Below, in pieces: positions 24,988 to 33,334 of a stretch of DNA of 64,000 bases. The translations under genes and the position numbers were made by a program. Location: positions 1-64,000 of the forward strand of contig CAAFLG010000008.1 in assembly GCA_900763705.1 (NCBI GenBank), in the 5' to 3' direction. Origin of the DNA: an uncultured Oscillospiraceae bacterium. Its GTDB lineage: Bacteria > Bacillota > Clostridia > Oscillospirales > Oscillospiraceae. Under the pieces are notes generated by a model, which saw only the letters and a program-made list of their open reading frames with translations, searched no databases and was not told the DNA's origin. Numbering within the stretch: position 1 is the first letter of the stretch; each line of letters opens with the position of its first letter.

Positions 24988-25479
24988 TTACTTGCTCCCC
25001 TTTGAAAGCATCGTAGCGTTGACGCGCTCCTCCGCATCGGGATACGCAACATCCTCGGCCAGCACGATCTCCGAAACGAGGATCTGCTTGGCGATGTGCA
25101 GCATCTTGCGCTCGCCGTTGGAAAGTCCGCGCGTGCTGTCGCGGTGCATCAAAGCCTTGATGACCGCGCTGACCTCGTCAAGGTCGCCGCTTTTCAGCCG
25201 GTCCATGTTCTCGCGATAGCGGTGGTTCCAGTTCGACGTCATATCGATGCTGAGATCGGGAATACGCGCGATGACCGCCTCGATCTCGTCCGCGCTCTTG
25301 ACGGCGCGTACGCCGATGGCCTCGGAATTCTCCGTGGGGATCTTCAGCGTCAGCCCGGAAATGGGCATTTTGAAGACGTAGAAATCCATCGTCTTTCCGC
25401 TGATCTTTTCGCGCACGATGCTGTCGATCACACCGGCGCCGTGCATCGGATGCACGACCTTATCTCCGACTTGAAACAT
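24988..25479 (-). CDS. carD: CarD-family transcription factor
   Basis: A 163-residue protein with an N-terminal Tudor-like RNA polymerase interaction domain (FQVGDKVVHPMHGAGVI at the start) and a helical C-terminal DNA-binding domain (about 70-160). CarD/CdnL proteins bind the RNA polymerase beta subunit and stabilise open complexes. The start is ATG 25479 with GGGAGGTGG upstream. An in-frame extension to 25581 would pass through a UTR hairpin and is rejected. Confidence 0.9.
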   Translation of the reverse strand: MFQVGDKVVHPMHGAGVIDSIVREKISGKTMDFYVFKMPISGLTLKIPTENSEAIGVRAVKSADEIEAVIARIPDLSIDMTSNWNHRYRENMDRLKSGDLDEVSAVIKALMHRDSTRGLSNGERKMLHIAKQILVSEIVLAEDVAYPDAEERVNATMLSKGSK

Positions 25480-25503
25480 CCTATGCCCACCTCCCTTCTG
25501 ACA

Positions 25504-25523
25504 GAATGCCGTTTGCGGCATTC
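25504..25523 (-). promoter_or_regulatory. Hairpin in the carD 5' leader
   Basis: Perfect 8-bp stem GAATGCCG/CGGCATTC with a 4-nt loop, ending 7 nt before the GGGAGG ribosome-binding site. It has no T-run, so it is not a terminator. It could affect translation or stability. Confidence 0.35.
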
Positions 25524-25593
25524 GTCCGTGCTGTTTGCCTGAAATCGGGGGTAAATACAGAAAAATATACGAAGAGACCAATTCTCCACATTT

Positions 25594-25622
25594 AGTTTAA
25601 CGTATTTATCGTCATTTTTCAA
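25594..25622 (-). promoter_or_regulatory. Promoter of carD-ispD-ispF
   Basis: Minus strand: TTGAAA (25617-25622), 17-nt spacer, TAAACT (25594-25599), giving a leader of about 105 nt. Confidence 0.65.
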
Positions 25623-25675
25623 GCATTATTTCGTGAATATTATGAATAGGGTGGCTTTTGACCGTTTTTGATCGC

Positions 25676-25710
25676 AAAAAACAGGGACTCCCCTTTCGGA
25701 GAGCCCCTGT
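25676..25710 (-). terminator. Intrinsic terminator after the CoA-transferase gene
   Basis: Minus strand: ACAGGGGCTCTCC, GAAA loop, GGGGAGTCCCTGT, then TTTTTTG. There is one mismatch in a 13-bp stem. Confidence 0.85.
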
Positions 25711-25729
25711 GACGGAAGACAGAAATCGT

Positions 25730-27070
25730 TTACTTGTTGCTGCGGCGCCAGATGTGCATCTTCTCCGCGTCGGCGATGAGCTGCTCGCGGAAGTCAGGAT
25801 GCGCAATGCCGATGAGCGCCTCGGCGCGCTCCCAGGTGGAAAGGCCCTTGAGGTTGACCATGCCGTACTCGGTGACGATGTAGTGCGTGCAGGAGCGCGG
25901 GTCGGTGCAGATGGAGCCGGGCGTCAGCGTGGGGACGATGCGGCTCTTGACCGTGCCGTCCTTGCCCGTGACGGTCGAGGACATGCAGATAAAGCTCTTG
26001 CCGCCCTTGGAGAGGTAAGCGCCCATGGCAAAGTCGAGCTGGCCTCCCGTGCCGGAGATGTGCTTGATGCCGGCGGACTCGGCGTTGACCTGACCGAAGA
26101 GGTCGCAGTCGATGGCGTTGTTGATGGAGATGAAGTTGTCGATCATGGAGATGACGTGCACGTCGTTCGTGTAGTCGACCGGTGCGCCCATGACGTCGGG
26201 GTTGCGATCCATGTAGTCATAGAGCTTCTGCGTACCGGCGGCGAAAGCGAAGACCTGACGGCCCTTGTCAAGGTTCTTGTGCTTGCCGGTGATCTTGCCG
26301 GCGAGCGCCATATCGACAAAACCGTCGACGTACATCTCGGTATGAACGGAGAGATCCTTGAGGTCGGACTGGGCGATCATCGAGCCGATGGTATTGGGCA
26401 TGCCGCCGATGCCGAGCTGCAGGCACGCGCCGTTCGGGATCTGGGGCACGACGAGGTTGGCGACCGCGGTGTCGACCTCGGTGGGCGCGCCGCCGGCACC
26501 AAGCTGCGCTACGGGCGGGTTCTCACCCTCCACGACCATGTCAACATCCTTGATGTTGATCTCGCAGCCGGTGAGACCGTAGACCCACGGCAGGTTCTCG
26601 TTGACCTCGACGATGACCGTCTTGGCGGTGTCGAGCATATCGGCAAGATGAGAGGACGCGAGCGCGTAGCTGAAGTTGCCGTGCTTATCCATCGGCGTGA
26701 CCTGGATCATCGCAACATCGACGTGCACGTTGCCGTCGCGGTAGAAACGCGGCAGCTCGCTGTAGCGCATGGGGCTGAAGTAGCCCATGCCCTTGGCGAT
26801 GATCTTGCGGTCGATGCCGCTGCAATGCCAGGAATGCCAGGTGAAGTGCTCGCCGGCGTCCTCCGCCTTGCAGATCTCGGGCATCCACATCGTCACGCCG
26901 CCGCGGACCTTGATGTCCTTGAGCTCGTTCGCCCGCGCCGCGAGGGCCTTGTCCAGCGTGTAGGGGTGGTTGGTGCACCAGCCGTAATCGACCCAGTCGC
27001 CGCTCTTGATGACCTTGACGGCCTCGGCGGCCGTGGTCAGCTTCTTCTGATAAAGCGCTGCATGATCCAT
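25730..27070 (-). CDS. Acetyl-CoA hydrolase/transferase family, probable butyryl-CoA:acetate CoA-transferase
   Basis: A 446-residue class I CoA-transferase. The catalytic glutamate is probably E245 in VHTEMYVDG, after GIGGMPNTIGS. The GTGGQLDFAMGAYLSKGGKS segment near 345 and the closing AHPDFREQLIADAEKMHIWRR are typical of butyryl-CoA:acetate and 4-hydroxybutyrate CoA-transferases. The former would make it the terminal butyrate-forming enzyme of a gut Clostridium. The two substrate classes cannot be separated with certainty by eye. ATG 27070 has AGGAGGAAAG upstream. It is monocistronic, with its own promoter and terminator. Confidence 0.82.
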   Translation of the reverse strand: MDHAALYQKKLTTAAEAVKVIKSGDWVDYGWCTNHPYTLDKALAARANELKDIKVRGGVTMWMPEICKAEDAGEHFTWHSWHCSGIDRKIIAKGMGYFSPMRYSELPRFYRDGNVHVDVAMIQVTPMDKHGNFSYALASSHLADMLDTAKTVIVEVNENLPWVYGLTGCEINIKDVDMVVEGENPPVAQLGAGGAPTEVDTAVANLVVPQIPNGACLQLGIGGMPNTIGSMIAQSDLKDLSVHTEMYVDGFVDMALAGKITGKHKNLDKGRQVFAFAAGTQKLYDYMDRNPDVMGAPVDYTNDVHVISMIDNFISINNAIDCDLFGQVNAESAGIKHISGTGGQLDFAMGAYLSKGGKSFICMSSTVTGKDGTVKSRIVPTLTPGSICTDPRSCTHYIVTEYGMVNLKGLSTWERAEALIGIAHPDFREQLIADAEKMHIWRRSNK

Positions 27071-27122
27071 GCTAACTTTCCTCCTGTATGTCAATGGTTG
27101 GGTATGTGTCGAAACTTTAACG

Positions 27123-27150
27123 ATTATACCATACATAGCCGCATTTGCAA
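27123..27150 (-). promoter_or_regulatory. Promoter of the CoA-transferase gene
   Basis: Minus strand: TTGCAA (27145-27150), 16-nt spacer, TATAAT (27123-27128), about 45 nt upstream of the ribosome-binding site. Confidence 0.55.
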
Positions 27151-27173
27151 AGGTTTTCTCTAAAAAAGGCGGC

Positions 27174-27205
27174 AAAAAAGGACAGGCCGCAGCCTGTCCT
27201 TTTTT
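27174..27205. terminator. Terminator of the M50-to-ispH/rpsA operon
   Basis: Perfect 14-bp stem AAAAAAGGACAGGC/GCCTGTCCTTTTTT with a CGCA loop on the plus strand. On the minus strand it follows the ispH/rpsA stop. Confidence 0.88.
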
Positions 27206-27220
27206 CACTTCATCGGGAAA

Positions 27221-29167
27221 TTACTCCTCGACGGGAGCCTCTTCCTCGTTCAGCAGCGCGCGGATGCTGAGGGAGATCTTCTTCTTCTCCTCGTCGATGG
27301 CGGTGATCTTCGCGTCGACCATCTGGCCTTCGGACAGAACGTCGGAGGGCTTGTCGATGCGGCGATCCGCGATCTGGGAGATATGGATCAGGCCGTCCAC
27401 GCCGGGAACGACCTCAGCGAAAGCGCCGAAGGTCATCAGCTTGACGATGCGCACGTTGGCAACGTCGCCGACCTTGTAGGTGTTCATGAACACATCCCAG
27501 GGGTTCTGGGTGCGATCCTTGACGCCGAGGGAGATCTTGCGCTTCTCGGGGTCGAAGGAGATGACGTACACGTCGAGGTGATCGCCGATGGAGACGACCT
27601 CGGCGGGGTTCTTGATGCGGCTCCAGCTCAGCTCGGAGATGTGGACCATGCCGTCCACGCCGCCGATGTCGACGAAGACACCGTAGGAGGTCATGGACTT
27701 CACGACGCCGTCATAGTGCTTGCCGACCTCGATGTTCTCCCAGATGGCAGCCTGAGCAGCCTGACGCTCCTCGTTGAGCACGGACTTGATGGAGCCCACG
27801 ACGCGGCGGCGGGCACGGTTGACCTCGGTCACGCGCAGCTGGACCTTCTGCTTGACCATCTGGCCAAGGTCGGAGTCCTTGGGCATACCGCTCTGAGAAG
27901 CGGGCACGAAGACGCGCACGCCCTTGACAGAGACGACGATGCCGCCCTTGTTCACTTCGGTCACGATACCGTCGAGGATGGTCTTATCCTCAACAGCGGT
28001 CTCGATGTCTTCCCAGAGCTTGACGGCGTCGAGACGCTTCTTGGAGAGGGTGGCGTAGCCTTCCACGTCGTTGACGCGGACAACATAGGCCTCGATCTCG
28101 TCGCCGACCTTGACGACGTCCTCGGGCTTCACGTCGGGGTCGCTGCTCAGCTCGGAAACAGGGATGTAGCCCGCCTGCTTGCAGCCGACGTCGACCTGAA
28201 CTTCGGTCGTGCCGATGGCCGTCACGATGCCGGTCACCTTATCTCCTGTATTTAGAGTCTTGAAAGACTTTTCAAGCAGTTCTTCAAAGGATTCGCTGGT
28301 CTCAGGGGCAGTGGTGTTGATGTTTTCTTCCGTCATTGTTGTTAATACCTCCATAATGATACTCGCAGGAGTAGATGCGCCGGCTGTCAGTCCCGCCACA
28401 CGGCATCCGGAAAAGAATTCCGGTGAGAGCTCGTCTGCGGACTCGATCTGAAGGACTTTCCCGCAGTTCTCTCTGCAAATCTCGGTCAAATGCCTTGTGT
28501 TGGCGCTTCTTCGGTCGCCCACAACCACCATCGCGTCTACCTTGGCGGAAAGTTCTGCTGCCTCAGTTTGACGTTTCTGCGTAGCATTGCATATTGTATC
28601 ATTGATTTTCAGATTTGTACACTCTTTTTTTAGAAAATTCACGCAACTTTCCCAAAGCGCACGAATACAGGTCGTCTGCGCGAGCAAAATAATGGGCAAA
28701 TTGGCAAATTCCTGGTGCATTTCGACATATTCCGCAACTTCCTGCGCGTTTTCAAAGATGAGCGGATCAATGCACCAGCTGGCGATCCCCTGCACCTCGG
28801 GGTGGTTCCGCTCGCCGATCAGCACGACGCGGCGGCCCTCATCCTCGGCGCTGCGGGCAAGCGTCCGGATGCGCTCAACGTGCGGGCACACGGCGCTCAC
28901 GATCTCCGCCCCGCGATCTTGCAGCTGCTCGATCGTTTCCTTTCTCTCGCCGTGGGCGCGGATGAGCACCGTCTCCCCCGTCCTCGCCTGCTCTGGAGAG
29001 GTGATGAGGCGCATCCCGAGTTCCTCGATCCCGCGCACGACGCCCGCGTTGTGCACGATGCTGCCGAGCATCGCGCCGCCGCGCGCTGTTGCCGTTTCCC
29101 GCGCGAGTTTCACCGCGCGCTCCACGCCGTAGCAGAAGCCCGCGGTCTCAGCCAGAATGACCTTCAC
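27221..29167 (-). CDS. ispH-rpsA: Fused 4-hydroxy-3-methylbut-2-enyl diphosphate reductase / ribosomal protein S1
   Basis: A 648-residue bifunctional protein. Residues 1 to about 280 are IspH (LytB), the last MEP-pathway enzyme, with 4Fe-4S cysteines at C12 (GFCYGV), in SAVCPHVERI and in TICNATQKRQ. Residues from about 300 carry four S1 RNA-binding domains (starting near GDKVTGIV, ILDGIVTEV, HYDGVVKSM and DVANVRIV). Start is GTG, overlapping the plsC stop. This fusion is known and common in Clostridia. It couples isoprenoid synthesis and translation in one polypeptide for reasons not established. Confidence 0.96.
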   Translation of the reverse strand: MKVILAETAGFCYGVERAVKLARETATARGGAMLGSIVHNAGVVRGIEELGMRLITSPEQARTGETVLIRAHGERKETIEQLQDRGAEIVSAVCPHVERIRTLARSAEDEGRRVVLIGERNHPEVQGIASWCIDPLIFENAQEVAEYVEMHQEFANLPIILLAQTTCIRALWESCVNFLKKECTNLKINDTICNATQKRQTEAAELSAKVDAMVVVGDRRSANTRHLTEICRENCGKVLQIESADELSPEFFSGCRVAGLTAGASTPASIIMEVLTTMTEENINTTAPETSESFEELLEKSFKTLNTGDKVTGIVTAIGTTEVQVDVGCKQAGYIPVSELSSDPDVKPEDVVKVGDEIEAYVVRVNDVEGYATLSKKRLDAVKLWEDIETAVEDKTILDGIVTEVNKGGIVVSVKGVRVFVPASQSGMPKDSDLGQMVKQKVQLRVTEVNRARRRVVGSIKSVLNEERQAAQAAIWENIEVGKHYDGVVKSMTSYGVFVDIGGVDGMVHISELSWSRIKNPAEVVSIGDHLDVYVISFDPEKRKISLGVKDRTQNPWDVFMNTYKVGDVANVRIVKLMTFGAFAEVVPGVDGLIHISQIADRRIDKPSDVLSEGQMVDAKITAIDEEKKKISLSIRALLNEEEAPVEE

Positions 29168-29793
29168 AGCGGTGCGCCTCCCACCTGCTGGCCGCCGAGG
29201 GCGTACGCCCGGCGCAGCACCTCGTCGGCGATGGCCTGTAACTCCTCCGATGTGCCGCGGCGGCCCGTGACCTCGGGAGCGTACGGCTCACCGAAGATGA
29301 TGCGCGTCTTATGGAAGGGCTTTTTCTGCCCGTCGCAGAACACCGGCACGAGCGTCGCGCCCGTGCGCACACCGATCATTGCGATGCCCGCGTGCGCGTG
29401 CGCAGGCAGACCGTCATGGTAGCCAACGCCTCCCCGGATGGTCGTCCCCTCGGGGAAGATGAGCAGGTTTTCGCCCTTGTGGAGCACCTGCATCGCGGTC
29501 TTGATGGACTGGATATCCTTGCCGTCGCGCTGCACGGGAAACGCGCCGAGCGTGCGGATGAGCCACGCGAGCGCGGGCTTTTCAAAAAGCTCGGCCTTTG
29601 CCATAAAGTGCAGATGGTAGTCGATCGGCAGGCACAGGCCGATGAGCACGGGATCTAAGTCCGTCGAATGGTTTGGGCACAGCAGCACGCTGTTTTTTGG
29701 AAGATTTTCAAGTCCCTTCACGTCCACGCGGTAGATCCACAAAAGCACCCGACCGATGATCCAGATAAACGCAAAAAAGATACGGTGCATCAT
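29164..29793 (-). CDS. plsC: 1-acyl-sn-glycerol-3-phosphate acyltransferase
   Basis: A 209-residue membrane-associated enzyme making phosphatidic acid. The catalytic H-x4-D motif is in CPNHSTDLDPV (about 41-46), and the acceptor motif FPEGTT lies near 115-120. A hydrophobic N-terminal segment (about 5-22) anchors it. It overlaps cmk and ispH by 4 nt each, and cmk-plsC-ispH is a conserved clostridial order. Confidence 0.93.
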   Translation of the reverse strand: MMHRIFFAFIWIIGRVLLWIYRVDVKGLENLPKNSVLLCPNHSTDLDPVLIGLCLPIDYHLHFMAKAELFEKPALAWLIRTLGAFPVQRDGKDIQSIKTAMQVLHKGENLLIFPEGTTIRGGVGYHDGLPAHAHAGIAMIGVRTGATLVPVFCDGQKKPFHKTRIIFGEPYAPEVTGRRGTSEELQAIADEVLRRAYALGGQQVGGAPL

Positions 29794-30467
29794 TTCAATT
29801 TCTCCTGAATGAGATTCAGCAGCGCCCGCTCGCTCTCTTCAAAGTTGAGCTTCGACGTGTCGAGCCGCACGGCATCCCCTGCCTCGCGCAGCGGGGCGAT
29901 ATCGCGGTGCATGTCCTGCTCGTCGCGCGCGTTGATCTCGCGCAGCACGTCCTCGTAGGATTCCGGCGTTCCGCGCTCTGAAAGCTCCAGGCAGCGGCGG
30001 CGCGCACGCTCCTCCGCCGAGGCCGTGAGGTAAACCTTCACGTCCGCGTCCGGCAGAACGACCGTGCCGATGTCGCGTCCGTCCATGATGACGCTTCTTT
30101 TCTTCGCGGTGTCGCGCTGCATTTCAAGAAGGTACGCGCGCACGCACGGCAGCGCCGAGACGTTCGAGGCGTACATCGAGATCTCCGGCAGGCGGATCTC
30201 GCGGCTCACATCCTTACCGTCCAGCAGCATCCGCTGCCCGCCGTTTTCATCGAAGCTCATCTCAATATGGATCTCCTTGAGCAGCGGCGCGATCTGAGAT
30301 GCGTCCTTTGCGTCCAGTCCGCGCGAAAACGCCGCATAGCCGATGGTGCGGTAGATCGCGCCCGTATCGACATGGAGAATATTCAGGTCCTTTGCGACCG
30401 CCTTGGCAAGCGAGCTTTTTCCCGCGCCGCCGGGGCCGTCGAGTGCGATGGTAAAATGCTTTTTCAT
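29790..30467 (-). CDS. cmk: Cytidylate kinase
   Basis: A 225-residue (d)CMP kinase. The P-loop is GPGGAGKSSLAKAVA (about 11-18). The CMP-binding region contains DTGAIYRTIGYAA, and the conserved MDGRDIGTVVLPDADVKVYLTAS lies around residues 130-150 followed by the arginine-rich ERARRR lid. Length is normal for the short bacterial type. Confidence 0.96.
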   Translation of the reverse strand: MKKHFTIALDGPGGAGKSSLAKAVAKDLNILHVDTGAIYRTIGYAAFSRGLDAKDASQIAPLLKEIHIEMSFDENGGQRMLLDGKDVSREIRLPEISMYASNVSALPCVRAYLLEMQRDTAKKRSVIMDGRDIGTVVLPDADVKVYLTASAEERARRRCLELSERGTPESYEDVLREINARDEQDMHRDIAPLREAGDAVRLDTSKLNFEESERALLNLIQEKLK

Positions 30468-30506
30468 TGGTGTGGTTCTTCCCTCTCTACATAGATGATG
30501 CGCGCC

Positions 30507-31742
30507 TTACTCTGCGTGCAGCGCGTCTGCGGCCGCCTCGCCGGCCGCCTTGCCCGTCGCCCAGGCGATCTGTAAATTGTAGCCGCCCGTGTAAGCGTCC
30601 ACGTCGATCATTTCGCCGGCAAAGTACAGCCCCGCGACTTTTTTCGAGGCCATGGTCTTCGGGTCGATCTCCCCGACCTTCACGCCGCCGGAGGTGATGA
30701 TGGCGTTCTCCACCGGCATGGGCGCGGCAACGTCGACCGTCCAGCGCTTCAAAAGCGTGCGGATCGTCTCGCGCTGGGCGCGCGTGATGTCGTGTACCTT
30801 CTCGTGCGGTGGGATGAGCGAGCGGTCCACGAAGGTGTCGATCATCTTCTGCGGCAAAAGTGCGCCGAGCACGTTGCGGTAGTCGCTGTTCGCGCGCGTC
30901 TCAAAGTCCGCAAGCAGGCGCTTATCGAGCATCTGCTCGTCGAGCGCGGGCTTGAGGTCGATCGAAAGCCGATAGGTCTTCTTGTCGAAATGCCGCATAT
31001 GCGCGCTGGCGGACAAAATGAGCGGGCCGCTCACGCCGAAGTGCGTGAAGAGCATCTCGCCGAAGTCGGAATGGATCTTTTTGTTGTTCTCGTAGACCGT
31101 CAGCGCCACGTTCCGGAGACTGAGCCCCTGCAATGGCGCGCAGTCATATGCCCTGAGCGGCACGAGCGAGCCGCGCAGCGGCGTGACCGTGTGGCCGAGG
31201 GACTCCGCCATGCGGAAGCCGTCCCCCGTCGAGCCGGTCGCGGGATAGGATACGCCGCCCGTCGCCAGAATGACGGCGGAGGCGGTGTAGTCCCCTTTTT
31301 CGCCCTTGACGGCGGCGACATGGCTGTCTTCGACCGAAATACCGAGCGCGCGGTCGCGCACAAGCTTCACGCGCAGGCGCTTGAGTTCGCGCTCGAGCGC
31401 GGCGGTAATGTCAAACGAACGGTCCGATACCGGGAACACGCGCTTGCCGCGCTCGACCTTGAGCGGCACGCCGAGACCTTCAAAAAAGTCGATGGCGGCG
31501 TAACCGTCGAAGCGGGAAAAGGCGGAGTATAAAAAGCGCGGGTTCTGCGGCACATGGGCAAGAAGCTCTTCGCAGCTGCTCTCGTTCGTCACGTTGCAGC
31601 GGCCCTTGCCGGTGATGTTTACCTTTTTGCCGAGGCGTTCGTTCGGATCGAGCAGCGTGACGCTCGCGCCCTTGCGCGCAGCGCAGATCGCGGCCATCAT
31701 GCCGCCCGCGCCGCCGCCGATCACAACGATCTCTTTATTCAT
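30507..31742 (-). CDS. NAD(P)/FAD-dependent oxidoreductase (HI0933/BaiN-like flavoprotein)
   Basis: A 411-residue flavoprotein. The N-terminal dinucleotide fold is IGGGAGGMMAAICAAR (8-23), followed by GKKVNITGKGRCNVTN, the family signature. TGGVSYPATGSTGDG (around 175-190) and the C-terminal GLYFAGEMIDVDAYTGGYNLQIAWATG are typical. The family has been linked to bile-acid 7-dehydroxylation (BaiN), but most members are uncharacterised. The housekeeping position argues against a dedicated bile-acid role. It overlaps the RpiR gene by 8 nt. Confidence 0.88.
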   Translation of the reverse strand: MNKEIVVIGGGAGGMMAAICAARKGASVTLLDPNERLGKKVNITGKGRCNVTNESSCEELLAHVPQNPRFLYSAFSRFDGYAAIDFFEGLGVPLKVERGKRVFPVSDRSFDITAALERELKRLRVKLVRDRALGISVEDSHVAAVKGEKGDYTASAVILATGGVSYPATGSTGDGFRMAESLGHTVTPLRGSLVPLRAYDCAPLQGLSLRNVALTVYENNKKIHSDFGEMLFTHFGVSGPLILSASAHMRHFDKKTYRLSIDLKPALDEQMLDKRLLADFETRANSDYRNVLGALLPQKMIDTFVDRSLIPPHEKVHDITRAQRETIRTLLKRWTVDVAAPMPVENAIITSGGVKVGEIDPKTMASKKVAGLYFAGEMIDVDAYTGGYNLQIAWATGKAAGEAAADALHAE

Positions 31743-32598
31743 CTTCTACCTTTCCGAAAATGCCGAAGCGTTCCCACACATGGTCGAGCTCTGCGAAGGT
31801 GGAGGAAATGTCCGCGCCCTTCTTGCTCGCAACGGCCAGAATGAGCGCGTTGAGCATGCTCATCGGCGCCGCCAGCGAGTCGACGAACGAGATCATCTCG
31901 TTGCGCACCAGCAGCGAGCAGGACGCCATCTGATTGATGGGCGAAAGCTCGCTGTCCGTCACGCCGATGATGGTCGCGCCGCGGTCGCTTGCGAAGTGGA
32001 TGGTCTTGAGCGCAAGCTCGCTGTAGCGCGGGAAGCAGATGCCGATGACCACATCGCCCGGCGAGACGCGGAAGAGCTGATCGAAGGTACCGGCCGCCCC
32101 GCCCTGCACAAGCACGACGTTTTCAAAAATCAGCCGGAAGTAGAAGTTCAGGTATCCTGCGAGGAAGGACGAGGAACGGAAGCCCACAATGTAGATCTTC
32201 TTTGCGCCGATGATCGTGTCGACCACGCGCTCGAACTCAGCGCCCTCGGTCTGGTCGATGGCCATGCGGATCTTCTCAATGTCGCGCTGTAAGACATTCG
32301 TGATGAGATCGGAGCCGGCAAGCTCGCCGTCGGATGCCTGAATACGCTGAATGCTCGTGAGCTTGCCGCGGATCATCTCCTGCAATGCCCGCTGCATGCT
32401 CGGATAGCCCTCGTAGCCGAGCTGGGTGGCAAAGCGCACCACGGTCGACTCGCTGACCTGCACGGTCTTGCCGAGTTTGCTGGCCGTCATGAACGCGGCC
32501 TTGTCGTAGTTTTCCAGGATGAAGCGCGCGATGAGCTTCTGCCCTTTGGAAAAGCTGCCCATGTTCTTTTCAATATTATGTAAAATATTCTTCGTCAT
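31735..32598 (-). CDS. MurR/RpiR-family transcriptional regulator
   Basis: A 287-residue regulator. The N-terminal helix-turn-helix domain (about 1-77) contains FILENYDKAAFMTASKLGKTVQVSESTVVRFATQLGYEGYP-type sequence (hallmark: VSESTVVRFA). A SIS sugar-phosphate-binding domain spans about 115-260 (IYIVGFRSSSFLAGYLNFY, then ICFPRYS). The start is ATG 32598, with GAGG 8 nt upstream. It sits inside a housekeeping operon rather than next to sugar genes, so its effector is unknown. Confidence 0.9.
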   Translation of the reverse strand: MTKNILHNIEKNMGSFSKGQKLIARFILENYDKAAFMTASKLGKTVQVSESTVVRFATQLGYEGYPSMQRALQEMIRGKLTSIQRIQASDGELAGSDLITNVLQRDIEKIRMAIDQTEGAEFERVVDTIIGAKKIYIVGFRSSSFLAGYLNFYFRLIFENVVLVQGGAAGTFDQLFRVSPGDVVIGICFPRYSELALKTIHFASDRGATIIGVTDSELSPINQMASCSLLVRNEMISFVDSLAAPMSMLNALILAVASKKGADISSTFAELDHVWERFGIFGKVEDE

Positions 32599-32611
32599 AC
32601 GATCGCCTCTG

Positions 32612-33322
32612 TCACTTTGATTTTGTAGCAAGGATCTCCTGCTCCGTCAGCTCGCGCCACTGCCCCACCGGCAGGTCACCGAGCGTGAGCGTGTGCTCAC
32701 GCACGCGCTGCAAGCGCTTGACGTGCAGCGAGCAAGCTGCGCACATCCGCCGGATCTGGCGGTTTTTTCCTTCGTGGATGGTGATGGAAAGCAGGGCGGT
32801 ATCCTGCCCGGCCGTCAGCACGCGCACCTGCGCGCGGCGGATGGGCTCGCCGTCGAGCATTGTCATCGCAGCAAGCTTTTTCTCGCATCCGCGCACCTCA
32901 CCCGCAACGCTTACACGGTAGGTCTTGTCGACCTCGAAGCGCGGATGCAGCATCTGCTGCATCCATTCGCCGTCGTTCGTCAAAAGGAGCAGTCCCTCGG
33001 AATCAAGGTCCAGCCGTCCCACGGGATAGACCCGCGCGCCGCAGTCCTTCACAAGCTCGGCGACCGTCGGCCGTCCCTTCTCGTCCGAGAGCGTGCAGAC
33101 GTATCCGCGCGGCTTGTTAAGCATCAGATAGCGCTTTTGCTCCACGCGCGCGATCGGCACGCCGTCCACGGTGATCTCATCGCGCGCGCTGTCGGCCCGC
33201 TGCCCGATCATCGCCGTCTCGCCGTTGACGCGCACGCGCCCCTCGGCCATCCATTGCTCCGCCGTGCGGCGCGAGCAAAGCCCCGCCTCGGCGATGAGTT
33301 TTTGTATCCGTTCTTCTGCCAG
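32612..33322 (-). CDS. Pseudouridine synthase, RluB/RsuA family, apparent CTG start
   Basis: A 236-residue protein. The S4 RNA-binding domain (LAEERIQKLIAEAGLCSRRTAEQW...) starts at the N-terminus, followed by the catalytic domain with VGRLDLDSEGLLLLTNDG (catalytic Asp) near 105-120 and KNRQIRRM near 195. ATG 33250 would delete most of the S4 domain. Between the preceding TAG (33335-33337, the carboxypeptidase stop, in the same frame) and the S4 domain there is no ATG, GTG or TTG. CTG 33322 has GGAGG 7 nt upstream and is the only sensible start. The exact rRNA target (23S 2605 or 16S 516) is not resolved. Confidence 0.85.
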   Translation of the reverse strand: MAEERIQKLIAEAGLCSRRTAEQWMAEGRVRVNGETAMIGQRADSARDEITVDGVPIARVEQKRYLMLNKPRGYVCTLSDEKGRPTVAELVKDCGARVYPVGRLDLDSEGLLLLTNDGEWMQQMLHPRFEVDKTYRVSVAGEVRGCEKKLAAMTMLDGEPIRRAQVRVLTAGQDTALLSITIHEGKNRQIRRMCAACSLHVKRLQRVREHTLTLGDLPVGQWRELTEQEILATKSK

Positions 33323-33334
33323 AACGACCCCTCC

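Noticed and set aside
25658..27163. 501-codon plus-strand frame antisense to the CoA-transferase
   Set aside because: Low-complexity Asp/Val/His-rich translation mirroring the opposite gene; no ribosome-binding site or homology.
27221..29167. IspH-S1 fusion as a novelty or frameshift artefact
   Set aside because: This fusion is well known in Clostridia, and both halves are intact with all key residues.
30507..31742. Bile-acid dehydroxylation enzyme BaiN
   Set aside because: The family match is real, but the gene is embedded in a conserved housekeeping operon with no other bai genes, so a bile-acid role is not supported.
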